Shown: piece by piece, positions 1 through 7,519 of the stretch
Layout of the letters: every line of letters starts with the position of its first letter
How positions within the stretch are numbered: position 1 is the first letter of the stretch
From: Burkholderia sp.
Lineage (GTDB): Bacteria > Pseudomonadota > Gammaproteobacteria > Burkholderiales > Burkholderiaceae
Length of the DNA stretch: 15,958 nucleotides
Assembly (NCBI GenBank): GCA_028292565.1
Contig: JAQGMD010000158.1
Span: 1 to 15,958 of the forward strand
Reading direction: 5' to 3'
The notes under the pieces: generated by a model
Databases searched by the model: none
What the model saw: only the letters and a program-made list of their open reading frames with translations
What the model was told of the DNA's origin: nothing
Position numbers and translations under genes: made by a program

Positions 1-96
1 AAAAGCGCTGTTGCGCGTTCATGCTCGCAGCTTTCGCTGGTGGGTAAATCGAGCGACCGCAGATGTGGCGAAAAAGTTACCTTTTTGCTACTTTTG

Positions 97-125
97 TTAA
101 CATAGATGCAACTTCCATGTATGAT
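97..125 (+). promoter_or_regulatory. Probable sigma70 promoter of the pilin operon
   Basis: The -35 box TTAACA (97-102, 5 of 6 consensus bases) and the -10 box TATGAT (120-125, 5 of 6) are separated by exactly 17 bp. Transcription would start near 132, leaving a short leader that contains the AGAAAGG ribosome site (134-140) before the ATG at 150. This argues against the in-frame GTG at 129 as start. I looked for a sigma54 -24/-12 element here and did not find one. Confidence 0.6.
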
Positions 126-149
126 TAAGTGTCAGAAAGGCAACTTATC

Positions 150-599
150 ATGCGAACCCATCCCTGCACCGGCAGCACATACACCGTCGGCTTCACGCTG
201 GTCGAAGCGATGATCACCGTCGCCGTTCTGGCGCTGCTGGCATCGATGGCATTGCCGTCGTACCGCGACTATGTGGTCCGCGCACGACTCGAAGAAGCGC
301 CGGTAGAGTTGTCGAGAATCGCGGTCACGCTCGAGCAGTTCTATCAGGACAACTTGCGATACGGCACCGGCACCGCCTGCCCGGCCGCCGCGCCGGCCAA
401 TGCCAGCTTCCAATACGCGTGCAGCTTCGGCACCGGCGGCCAAACCTATCAAGTCAGCGCCACCGGCATTGCCGCGAGCGGCACCGCCGGCTTCGGCTAT
501 GCGCTCAACCAGACCGGCCAGCGCACCACCACGCGCCCAACCAGCTGGGGCGGCAACATGACCGGCTGTTGGCTCACGCAAAAAGGGGGCAACTGTTAA
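150..599 (+). CDS. pilE: Type IV pilin, PilE-like
   Basis: This is a 149-residue type IV pilin of the PilE family that would be exported, cut by prepilin peptidase PilD and packed into the pilus. The sequence shows a 14-residue leader ending in Gly, then the cut site G|FTLVEAM with Glu at mature position 5, followed by a single hydrophobic helix. The globular part has a Cys pair in the middle and another near the C-terminus (GCWLTQKGGNC), as expected for the pilin disulfide loop. I chose the ATG at 150 over the GTG at 129 because AGAAAGG lies 9 nt upstream and the promoter -10 box overlaps the upstream option. It is the first gene of the cluster; in many Burkholderiales I recall pilE at the end of this operon, after pilY1. 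Whether it is a major or a minor pilin cannot be told from sequence alone. Confidence 0.85.
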   Translation: MRTHPCTGSTYTVGFTLVEAMITVAVLALLASMALPSYRDYVVRARLEEAPVELSRIAVTLEQFYQDNLRYGTGTACPAAAPANASFQYACSFGTGGQTYQVSATGIAASGTAGFGYALNQTGQRTTTRPTSWGGNMTGCWLTQKGGNC

Positions 600-1179
600 A
601 GCCGGCTCGTGAACAGGGGGTCACACTGATCGAAGCGATTGTCGCCATGACGATCCTGGCGGTGGTGCTCGGCGCCGCGGTGCCGAACTTTTCGACGTTG
701 CTCGCGAACCTGCGGATTCAGGCAGCGGCCGACCAGACGGTGCACGCCTTGCGCCAGGCCCGGCACGAAGCGCTCCGCGCCAATGCCACCGCCCGACTGT
801 CGCTGGTCGACAACCTCGGCGCACACTGCGCATTGACCAGCGCCGGGACCTACCTGATCATCAGCCGCGAGAGCCCGGCCGCCCAATGCGATGCCGGCGA
901 CGCCGACAACACGCCGCACATCATCGGCGTAGTGGCCCCGGCGGCAGCGCCAACCGGGCGTCGCTGGCGGCACAGGACGGCGCTGGCAATCCGCGCACCA
1001 CCGTCGCGTTCGACGGCTTGGGCAGGGTCATCACCGCCGACGACTGGATCAGTCGGATCGACATCGACATGCCATCGCGCGCCGAGCGCCGGCCGCTCCG
1101 GGTGCAGATCGCGCCCGGCGGCGACGTCCGTCTGTGTGACCCGGCCATTACTACCACCACCGACCTACGCAAATGCTGA
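593..1179 (+). pseudogene. fimT: GspH/FimT-family minor pseudopilin, frameshifted
   Basis: FimT-type minor pilins help prime type IV pilus assembly and some bind DNA. The N-terminal half (to about 939) carries the prepilin site EQG|VTLIEAIVAM, a hydrophobic helix and the ARHEALRANATARLSL region typical of FimT/GspH. The C-terminal half is read one frame earlier and ends with the family-like VQIAPGGDVRLCDP. The switch falls at CCCC (936-939); adding one C gives a continuous VVAPGGSANRAS and a protein of about 195 residues. As written, the first frame instead runs on to 1630, over the start of pilV. No ATG or GTG lies near the leader: the best start is CTG at 593 (giving the leader MLKPAREQG), preceded by AAGG in the purine run 581-589 and overlapping the pilE stop. 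TTG at 569 is an alternative. Sequencing error, true mutation and phase variation are all possible. Confidence 0.75.
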
Positions 1180-1667
1180 TCATGCGCGCCCCGACCGTCC
1201 CTCCACTGCCGCATCGCCCGTCCCAGCGCGGCGTCGTGCTGATCGAAGCATTGGTCAGCATCCTGCTGTTTTCGTTGGCGCTGCTCGGCCTGATCACGCT
1301 GCAGGCGACGCTGATCACCGCCACCCAGGACGCCAAGTACCGGGCCGACGCCGCGTTCATGGCCGATCAACTGATCGGCACCATCTGGGCCGACCGGCGC
1401 GGCAACCTGGACGCGTATGCGCATCGCACCGGCGGCAGCGACTGCCCGTTCGACGGCCGCGCATCGTCGAACGCGAACGTCACCAGCTGGCTCGGCGCGC
1501 GCGGCACCGCCGGCACCGTGCTCGATACGCTGCCGCACGCCGCCAACGGCCAGCAAATCCTGATCGGCGCGGACAACCAGGTGACCGTCACGCTGTGCTG
1601 GAAGGTGCGGCCCGACGCGGCCACCCATAAACACGTTGCCATTGCGAAGATAAAGGGGGGACCATGA
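1173..1667 (+). CDS. pilV: Type IV pilus minor pilin PilV
   Basis: This is a 164-residue minor pilin of the PilV family, part of the tip-priming set with FimT, PilW, PilX and PilY1. The prepilin cut site is RG|VVLIEALVSILL, with Glu at mature position 5, followed by a hydrophobic helix (LLFSLALLGLI). The globular part contains two Cys (SDCPFDG and VTLCWKV) that could pair. The start overlaps the fimT stop (1177-1179), so translation is probably coupled. An in-frame ATG at 1182 would shorten the leader from 20 to 17 residues, and neither start has a strong ribosome site. The stop shares the ATGATG with the start of pilW. If fimT is really frameshifted, ribosomes that stay in the first fimT frame pass over this start without terminating near it, which may lower PilV output. 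Confidence 0.82.
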   Translation: MLIMRAPTVPPLPHRPSQRGVVLIEALVSILLFSLALLGLITLQATLITATQDAKYRADAAFMADQLIGTIWADRRGNLDAYAHRTGGSDCPFDGRASSNANVTSWLGARGTAGTVLDTLPHAANGQQILIGADNQVTVTLCWKVRPDAATHKHVAIAKIKGGP

Positions 1668-2464
1668 TGCTGCCCAGTACGCCGGTACTGATCAGCGCCG
1701 ACACGCCCAGCGGCGGCAGCAATGACCAACTGCAAGTGATCTACGGCACCTCGTCGTTCGCCGCGGCGCCGGCGGCCCTGCAGCAAGCGATGCCGGACTC
1801 GGCGGCCAGCCTGCAAATCGATGTCGGCATCGGCTTCAACCAAGGCGACTTCATCGTCATTGCGCAACCGCCGGCGCGCTGCGCGCTGTTGCAGTTAAGC
1901 AGCGCGCCGGTGCCGCTCGCAACCCCGAACCTCAACGGCCCGGGCTTTCGTTGGGAACTGCCGCACGCCGCCGGCTATAACCCGCCGGACGGCGCCAATA
2001 CGTTTCCGACCGGCGGCTATACGGCCGGCGCGCAAGCGACGAACCTGGGCGCGCTGGTACACCGCGTGTACTACGTCGAAAACCAGGCGCTGAAGATGCG
2101 GGATGCGATGGCTCCGCTCGGCCCCAACAACCCGGTCACGATCGCCAGCGGGATTGTCGCATTGCGCGCCGCCTATGGGCTCGATACCGATCGCGACGGC
2201 AGCATCGACAGCTGGGACACCGCGGTCACGCCGGCCAACGCCAATCAATTGATCGCGATCCGCTATGCGCTGGTCGCGCGTAGCGCGCGCTATGAACCGC
2301 AAGCGCTGACCAGTGCGACCGGCCTGCGGCTGTGGGATGGCGGGCCGACGCTGACATTGCGGCCGACCACCGAACCCGACATCGCGCACCGCGACCAGCA
2401 CTACCGCTACAAGGTGTACCAAACCACGGTGCCGCTGCGCAACACCATTTGGGGCAACGGATGA
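1664..2464 (+). pseudogene. pilW: Minor pilin PilW, N-terminally truncated (lacks prepilin signal and helix)
   Basis: The 266-residue product matches the middle and end of PilW: a PVLISADTPSGGSNDQL block, LVHRVYYVENQAL, and VALRAAYGLDTDRDGSID, the last resembling a calcium-loop D-x-D-x-D-G-x-x-D. Members of this family are usually somewhat over 300 residues and begin with a G|F-T/S-L-x-E prepilin site and a hydrophobic helix. Here the protein starts at MMLPSTPVLIS, with no leader, no Glu5 and no membrane segment, so PilD cleavage and pilus assembly should be impossible. Start signals look intact: AAAGGGGGG upstream, and the ATG overlaps the pilV stop (ATGATG). I infer an in-frame deletion of roughly 80-100 codons immediately after the first codons. 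No prepilin-like sequence occurs upstream in this frame. The 3' end overlaps pilX by ATGA. An assembly collapse is an alternative. Confidence 0.75.
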
Positions 2465-3036
2465 GCGCGCGCCGCCTGAATACCGCACGTGGCGCGGTCC
2501 TGTTCGTGACGCTGATCCTGATCGTCGCGCTGATGTTCGGCGCGCTGGCGCTGAGCCGCTCGGTGGAAACGGCGTCGCTCATCAGCGGCAATCTCGGTTT
2601 CAAAATGACGGCCCTGCATCGGGCCGACCTCGCAGTCGAGCGCGCGGTGGCCGAACTGCCGACGCTGGTGGCCAGCCCCGATGCCAGCTATCCCGCCGGC
2701 TGTGCCACTGCCAGCAGCCCGAACGGCTGCCGCTACTATCCGGTGATCCAACCGAGCGACAGCAGCGGCGCGCCGGCGATTGACTGGACCACGGTGCGCG
2801 GCCAGGCGGTCGACGGCTACACCACCAAATACGTGGTCGAGCGCCTGTGCCAGGGCAGCGCGCCGATTGTCGACCTCGCCAACCAGTGCGCCCACGAAGC
2901 GTCGCTGAACCGCGGCGAGCGCGGCCCCGACGCGCCGCAGTTTGTGGCGCCACTGAAGCTGTTTTACCGGGTCACCGTGCAAGTCGAGGGACCACGCGCG
3001 ACCAAGACCCTCACCCAGGTTGTCCTCAGCCGCTAA
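2461..3036 (+). CDS. pilX: Type IV pilus minor pilin PilX
   Basis: This is a 191-residue PilX-family minor pilin. The N-terminus has a short basic leader, the cut site ARG|AVLFVTLILIVALMFGAL and then a SRSVETASLISGNLGFK segment typical of the PilX N-terminal domain. As usual for PilX-like proteins, the canonical Glu5 is absent. Several Cys follow (CATAS, GCRYY, LCQGS, NQCAH). The end, FYRVTVQVEGPRATKTLTQ, resembles the terminal strand of PilX homologues. The start codon lies in an ATGA overlap with the pilW stop (2461-2464), so the two are translationally coupled; a much earlier in-frame start at 2332 lies inside pilW and was rejected. The next gene, pilY1, begins 38 nt downstream. The known role is joining the priming complex that presents PilY1 at the tip. 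Confidence 0.85.
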   Translation: MSARRLNTARGAVLFVTLILIVALMFGALALSRSVETASLISGNLGFKMTALHRADLAVERAVAELPTLVASPDASYPAGCATASSPNGCRYYPVIQPSDSSGAPAIDWTTVRGQAVDGYTTKYVVERLCQGSAPIVDLANQCAHEASLNRGERGPDAPQFVAPLKLFYRVTVQVEGPRATKTLTQVVLSR

Positions 3037-3074
3037 CCTTAACCACCCGCCGCCCGGCAGCCAAGGGAATCGTC

Positions 3075-6000
3075 ATGACTACATTCTCCACCCGCATGCG
3101 CAATGCGATCGTCCATGGATCGCTGGCCGCATTGCTGATCACGCAGAGCGCGCCCGGCGCACTCGGCATTGCGCTATCGGACACGCCGCTGGCCGTGAAG
3201 AACCGGGCTGCGCCGAACATCATCTATGTGCTCGACGATTCCGGCAGCATGAATTCCGAGTTCTTGCCGGCGCTGGCGCCGACCAATGACGGCGCGCTGT
3301 GGTGGAATACCAACCGGCAAAGCTTTGTCGGGCTCAACAAGGAGGATGCGGTCGAGGCCGGGGTCGTGAACTACAACCGCAACGGCGATGCCACCGCGCT
3401 TTGGAAAAAATACATGTATCTGTTTCCGGTCGGGGTCGGCAGCAGCGTCGGCTTGCGCACCTACGCCGATGGCGACCACGACCACTTCGCGGTGCCGCCG
3501 ACGGCCGACTACGCCTGGACCCGCAGCCATGTGTACAACGCGTTGTACTACAACCCGGCAGTCACCTATACGCCGTGGGAACCGGCGCACGACGGCACCA
3601 CGGCAATCACGTTTGCCGATGCCGATCCGACGGCCGCCAAAACCCATCCGCGGCTGGGCAGCACCACGGTCAACCTGACCGCCAATCTCGATAGCAACCG
3701 CGACAACTGGACGTTCCGGCTGTGGCCGGGCATGCGCGCGCCAGCCGCCGCGTCGTACCGCAAGTCCGGCAGTGACCGTTGGCTCAACCTGGCCGCGGCT
3801 GCGGCGGTCCCGGCCGACGATGGCTACTGGGACGTGCGTATCGCGTATTACCCAGCGACCTATTATGTGGCCGACGCCAACGGCGCCTACGCTGGTCCTG
3901 ACGGGCAGCGGCTGCGGCGGGTGGAAATCCGGCCCGACAATACGTTTCCGAGCGGGCGCAGCTATGCCGACGAGATCAAGAATTACGCTAATTGGTTCGT
4001 GTACTACCGCAAGCGCCAGTTGATGGTCAATGCCGCAATCGGCGCGTCGATGAGAGGGTTGACCGAGATTCGCGGCGGCATGTTCAGCTTCAACGATCGA
4101 GCGGCGGTCACGATGTATGACTTTGGCCGCGCGTCGGGCGCGCAAAATGGCAAGCGGCTGCTGTACGACTTTTACCAGAAGCAGTTTACCGGCGGCACGC
4201 CAACCCGCGACGCACTCGACTGGGCCGGCCAACAATTTTCGCGCACCAATACTGGGGCGCCGGTCCAGCATGCATGCCAATTCAATATCGCGTTCGTGAT
4301 CACCGACGGCTTTGCCAACAACACCAGCGGCGTCAGCCTCAATCCAGGCAACTATGACGGCCAAACTGATTACGCGACGTATCCGTACAACCTCCAGTTC
4401 AGCACCAACGGAGCGACGCTGACGCACCCGTACCAGGATAGCTATAGCAATACCCTGTCCGACATTGCGATGAAATATTACGCGACCCGGCTGCGTGGCA
4501 CGCTGCCTGCCGGCAAGGTGCCGGTCGATGCGTTCGATACGCGGCCCAATGCCGACCGTAACCGCAACTTGCATATGAATACCTACGCACTCGGGCTCGG
4601 TGTCAAGGGAACGATCTTCGGCACCGGCACCGCGGCTGCGACGGCCCCGTTCACGAACCCGCCCGCGTGGCCGGATCCTAGTGCCCATGCCCGGTCGCCG
4701 GCGGCAGTCGATGACTTGTGGCACGCCACGCTCAACGGCCGCGGCGATATGCTGAGCGCGTCCGACCCGGTGGCCACCAATAACGCGATGCGCAGAATCC
4801 TCAATACGGTGGTCGGCAAGGTCGGCGCGGCGACGGCTGTGGCGGTGACCAACGCGCGCGTGACCGCGGGCGAACGGACCGTCTATCTCACAAGCTACAA
4901 CTCGGGCAACTGGAGCGGCGACTTGAATGCGTACTTGATCGACGACACCACCGGCATCCCCGACCTGAACACCCCGCAATGGACGACGTCGGCGCGAACG
5001 CAGCTCGATGCGCGTACGGCCGACGACCGCAACATCATCACCGCCAGCGGCGCCGCCGTCACGCCGGGCGTGCAATTCCAACCGACCACCGCCCGCACCG
5101 CGACAAGGCTGTCGGCGGCGCAACAGTCGGCGCTCAACAGCGCCGGCGCCACTGATGGTGCGGCGGTGCTGGCATTTGTGCGCGGCGAGCGCCGCGGCGA
5201 GGGCAGCACATACCGCACACGCGCGCACCTGCTTGGCGATATCGTCAACGCGGAGCCAGTGGTCGTCAAGAAACCGAGCGCCGGCTATCGCGATGCCGGC
5301 TACGCTGCGTTCAAGACCAGCCAGGCCAGCCGCAACACGATGGTGTTCCAGGGGGCAAACGACGGCATGCTGCATGCATTCAACGCCGCCACCGGCGCCG
5401 AGGCGTGGGCGTTCATCCCGAGCTTCGTGCTGCCGACCCTGAACATGCTGAGTCTGAAAGACGGGTTTGCGCACCAATACTACGTCGACGGCACGCCGGC
5501 GGTGGCCGATGTCGATTTCAACCGGACCAACGGCGCCAGCGGCAGCGGCGACTGGCACACCCTGTTGGTCGGCGGCTTGGGCAAGGGCGGCAAAGGCTAC
5601 TATGCGCTCGATGTGACCGACCCGCTGCCGGCCAGCAAAGCGGCAGCGACGGACAAGGTGTTATGGGAATTCCCGAATGCCGGCAACCGCGACACGCGGG
5701 TCGCGGCCGCCGAGACGGCGCCGACCTATGGCGAGGCGGTGGGCTACAGCTTTGGCAAACCGGTGATCGTCAAAACCGCCGCCAAGGGCTGGGTCGTGCT
5801 GGTCACATCCGGCTATAACAACGGCGGCGACGGCAAGGGGTACCTGTTCGTGCTGGACGCGAAGACCGGCGCGGTGATCAAGGCCATCGGCACCGGCGCC
5901 GGAAGCCTCGTCAATCCGAGCGGCCTGGCGCACATCAATGCCTATGTCGAAAATGCGCATCTCGACCGCACCACCGATTTCGTCTACGGCGGCGACTTGC

Positions 6001-6761
6001 TCGGCAATGTATGGCGCTTCGACCTGTCCGGCGCCAGCGCCGACAACTGGTCGGTTACCCGGCTGGCGACGCTGGTTGACGAGCGCGGCACCGCGCAACC
6101 GATCACGACGGTGCCGCAACTGGCCAAGCTCAGCGCCGCAGGCGGCCCAAAGCGCATGGTCTACATCGGCACCGGCCAATACCTCGGCGACGACGACATC
6201 CCTGGCAGCGCGAATGCCAACGCGACAGCGACGCAAACGCAAACGATGTACGGACTGGTCGACGACATGAGCCGCATGCCGCTGATCGAACCACTGCGCA
6301 GCGCGCTGCAACAGCAGGAATTCGGACAAGTCACGACCGCGGCCGGCATGACGACACGCACGATCAGCGCGCGGGCGGTGAACCTGAATGTGACAGACGG
6401 CTGGTACCTGGATTTGTCGCTGACGGGCGAACGGGCGGTGACGAACGCGGCGGTGGCCAATGGCATGCTGTCGTTCACCACCAATGTGCCGAGCGCCGAT
6501 CCGTGCGTAACCGGCGAAAGCTGGCTGACCGTCGTGGATTTTGCCACCGGCGGACGGATCGCCGTTCCTGGCGTGACCTATGCGTCGAAGCAGCTCGGAG
6601 ATTCGCTGGCCAGCCGCGTGTTGGTGATTCAGCTGCCGGACGGCCGGTACAAAGCGGTGGTGAGGCTGTATGACGGCCGGACCCGTATCGAAGACCTGCC
6701 GCACGATCCGCCGCCGCCGGTGACGCGCCGGATCTCGTGGCGCGAACTAGTCGAGCGATGA
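3075..6761 (+). CDS. pilY1: Type IV pilus tip adhesin/assembly protein PilY1
   Basis: This 1228-residue protein has a signal peptide (about residues 1-31), an N-terminal von Willebrand A-like domain and a C-terminal beta-propeller. The vWA metal site is visible as DDSGS (D54, S56, S58), with GGTPT near residue 373 and VITDG near 408. The propeller carries PilY1 signatures: NDGMLHAFNAATGAEAW (from 762), VGGLGKGGKGYYALDVTDP and YGGDLLGNVWRFDL (from 971). PilY1 sits at the pilus tip, needs the minor pilins for export, and acts in adhesion, calcium-controlled retraction and surface sensing in relatives. The segment before YGGDLLGN (ENAHLDRTTD) lacks the Asp-rich spacing I would expect of a calcium loop; I think this is common in betaproteobacterial members. 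An RGD occurs at 556-558. The ATG at 3075 follows AAGGGA by 6 nt; earlier in-frame starts lie within pilX. Confidence 0.93.
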   Translation: MTTFSTRMRNAIVHGSLAALLITQSAPGALGIALSDTPLAVKNRAAPNIIYVLDDSGSMNSEFLPALAPTNDGALWWNTNRQSFVGLNKEDAVEAGVVNYNRNGDATALWKKYMYLFPVGVGSSVGLRTYADGDHDHFAVPPTADYAWTRSHVYNALYYNPAVTYTPWEPAHDGTTAITFADADPTAAKTHPRLGSTTVNLTANLDSNRDNWTFRLWPGMRAPAAASYRKSGSDRWLNLAAAAAVPADDGYWDVRIAYYPATYYVADANGAYAGPDGQRLRRVEIRPDNTFPSGRSYADEIKNYANWFVYYRKRQLMVNAAIGASMRGLTEIRGGMFSFNDRAAVTMYDFGRASGAQNGKRLLYDFYQKQFTGGTPTRDALDWAGQQFSRTNTGAPVQHACQFNIAFVITDGFANNTSGVSLNPGNYDGQTDYATYPYNLQFSTNGATLTHPYQDSYSNTLSDIAMKYYATRLRGTLPAGKVPVDAFDTRPNADRNRNLHMNTYALGLGVKGTIFGTGTAAATAPFTNPPAWPDPSAHARSPAAVDDLWHATLNGRGDMLSASDPVATNNAMRRILNTVVGKVGAATAVAVTNARVTAGERTVYLTSYNSGNWSGDLNAYLIDDTTGIPDLNTPQWTTSARTQLDARTADDRNIITASGAAVTPGVQFQPTTARTATRLSAAQQSALNSAGATDGAAVLAFVRGERRGEGSTYRTRAHLLGDIVNAEPVVVKKPSAGYRDAGYAAFKTSQASRNTMVFQGANDGMLHAFNAATGAEAWAFIPSFVLPTLNMLSLKDGFAHQYYVDGTPAVADVDFNRTNGASGSGDWHTLLVGGLGKGGKGYYALDVTDPLPASKAAATDKVLWEFPNAGNRDTRVAAAETAPTYGEAVGYSFGKPVIVKTAAKGWVVLVTSGYNNGGDGKGYLFVLDAKTGAVIKAIGTGAGSLVNPSGLAHINAYVENAHLDRTTDFVYGGDLLGNVWRFDLSGASADNWSVTRLATLVDERGTAQPITTVPQLAKLSAAGGPKRMVYIGTGQYLGDDDIPGSANANATATQTQTMYGLVDDMSRMPLIEPLRSALQQQEFGQVTTAAGMTTRTISARAVNLNVTDGWYLDLSLTGERAVTNAAVANGMLSFTTNVPSADPCVTGESWLTVVDFATGGRIAVPGVTYASKQLGDSLASRVLVIQLPDGRYKAVVRLYDGRTRIEDLPHDPPPPVTRRISWRELVER

Positions 6762-6777
6762 GCAAGCGGCACGGAAG

Positions 6778-6789
6778 CTCGACGCGCGG
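6778..6789 (+). repeat. 12-nt direct repeat, copy 1
   Basis: CTCGACGCGCGG occurs here, just after the pilY1 stop, and again at 7444-7455, just after the stop of the tandem-HTH gene. The two copies bracket that gene exactly. It may be a footprint of insertion or recombination, or a chance match in GC-rich DNA. Confidence 0.4.
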
Positions 6790-6805
6790 CGCCCACACCA
6801 CAAAT

Positions 6806-6820
6806 GGGCAGCACCTGCCC
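6806..6820 (+). terminator. Weak hairpin downstream of pilY1
   Basis: GGGCAG (6806-6811), a 3-nt loop and CTGCCC (6815-6820) form a perfect 6-bp stem, 45 nt after the pilY1 stop. No T-run follows, so it does not meet the usual intrinsic-terminator pattern. It may still act as an RNA 3' end or a pause site. Confidence 0.25.
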
Positions 6821-6849
6821 CCTTTGCCGAGGAAGAAGGCAAGGTCGAA

Positions 6850-7425
6850 ATGGCGACAGCCCTGCCTGAAGCCCAGTCGCAAACCGTTATGACGAGCGCA
6901 CTAGGAGAAGAGGCGCAGCAAACCGGATGCTGCAGCCCAGACCCGTGTAGCACTCCTGCACACCTGTTTGATGCATTGATCCGTTATTGGGCACTGAAAA
7001 ATGACACGGCGTTAGCGCATCGGCTGGGCGTGTCGCAAGCAGTGGTCAACAAGGTGCGGCGCGGTCATCGCCCATTGAACCCGGCGCTGCAAAAACGCAT
7101 CTGTGAAGCCAGCGGGTTGGCGGAGCATGAACTGGGTGGTCTGATCTCAGCGACACGGGCCGCAGCCATTGCCCCGGCACCGGATGGAGGCTTCAATCCT
7201 GGTCATCTGCTGAATGCACTGAAAATTCACTTTCATCTGCGAAGCGATGCGGCCTTGGCCCGCGCGTTGGATGTGGACCGTCCGTATATCAGCAAGATCC
7301 GCCACCACATGAACCCAGTTGGTCCCACGCTACTCGTTCGCATGCACGAAGCGTCCGGATTACCCGTGCGCCAGCTGCGTGCGTGGATGGGTGACCGGCG
7401 CAAAGTGGTACGGTTGGAAGAGTGA
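6850..7425 (+). CDS. Tandem helix-turn-helix protein (XRE/Cro-like), probable DNA-binding regulator
   Basis: This 191-residue protein contains two similar helix-turn-helix units in tandem. Unit 1 (about 40-95) has ALIRYWALKNDTALAHRLGV, then SQAVVNKVRRGHRPLNPALQ and ICEASGL. Unit 2 (about 120-185) has LKIHFHLRSDAALARALDV, then DRPYISKIRHHMNPVGPTLL and MHEASGLPVRQLRAWMGD. The shared pattern points to an internal duplication. I recall single-unit proteins of this style, about 80 residues long, as common in Oxalobacteraceae, but their targets are unknown to me. The N-terminus has a Cys cluster (GCCSPDPC). The ATG at 6850 has AAGG 5 nt upstream; ATG 6889 is an in-frame alternative. It lies 88 nt after pilY1 on the same strand and is bracketed by a 12-nt direct repeat. 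No membrane segment is seen. Its role, including any control of the pilin genes, is not shown by the sequence. Confidence 0.7.
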   Translation: MATALPEAQSQTVMTSALGEEAQQTGCCSPDPCSTPAHLFDALIRYWALKNDTALAHRLGVSQAVVNKVRRGHRPLNPALQKRICEASGLAEHELGGLISATRAAAIAPAPDGGFNPGHLLNALKIHFHLRSDAALARALDVDRPYISKIRHHMNPVGPTLLVRMHEASGLPVRQLRAWMGDRRKVVRLEE

Positions 7426-7443
7426 CCATCCGGAGTGCAACTT

Positions 7444-7465
7444 CTCGACGCGCGGTGAGCGCGAG
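7444..7465 (+). repeat. 12-nt direct repeat, copy 2, within an imperfect hairpin
   Basis: The second copy of CTCGACGCGCGG (7444-7455) lies 18 nt after the stop of the tandem-HTH gene. The same bases start a hairpin: CTCG-A-CGC pairs with GCGCGAG (7459-7465) around a 7-nt loop, with one bulged A. No T-run follows, so termination is only a possibility. Confidence 0.35.
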
Positions 7466-7519
7466 GAATCAACGGCTTAGTTCGCACATACTCAACGAAG
7501 ATTTCCGCGGCGCTGCCGG

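Noticed and set aside
60..90. Sigma54 promoter for the pilin operon (TGGCG ... TTGCT)
   Set aside because: The GG and GC pairs are not at the required 10-nt separation; a good sigma70 promoter lies just downstream.
950..1630. Continuation of the first fimT frame across pilV as a long fusion protein
   Set aside because: The sequence after 950 is Arg/Pro/Ser-rich nonsense, while the true FimT end and PilV are in the other frames.
3174..5558. Very long minus-strand open frame (794 codons) opposite pilY1
   Set aside because: It is a mirror frame of a GC-rich gene. It is rich in Arg, Gly, Ala and Val, has no domain or ribosome site, and the plus strand is clearly PilY1.
5661..6704. 347-codon minus-strand frame opposite the pilY1 3' part
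   Set aside because: Same codon-bias shadow; low-complexity product with no recognisable motif.
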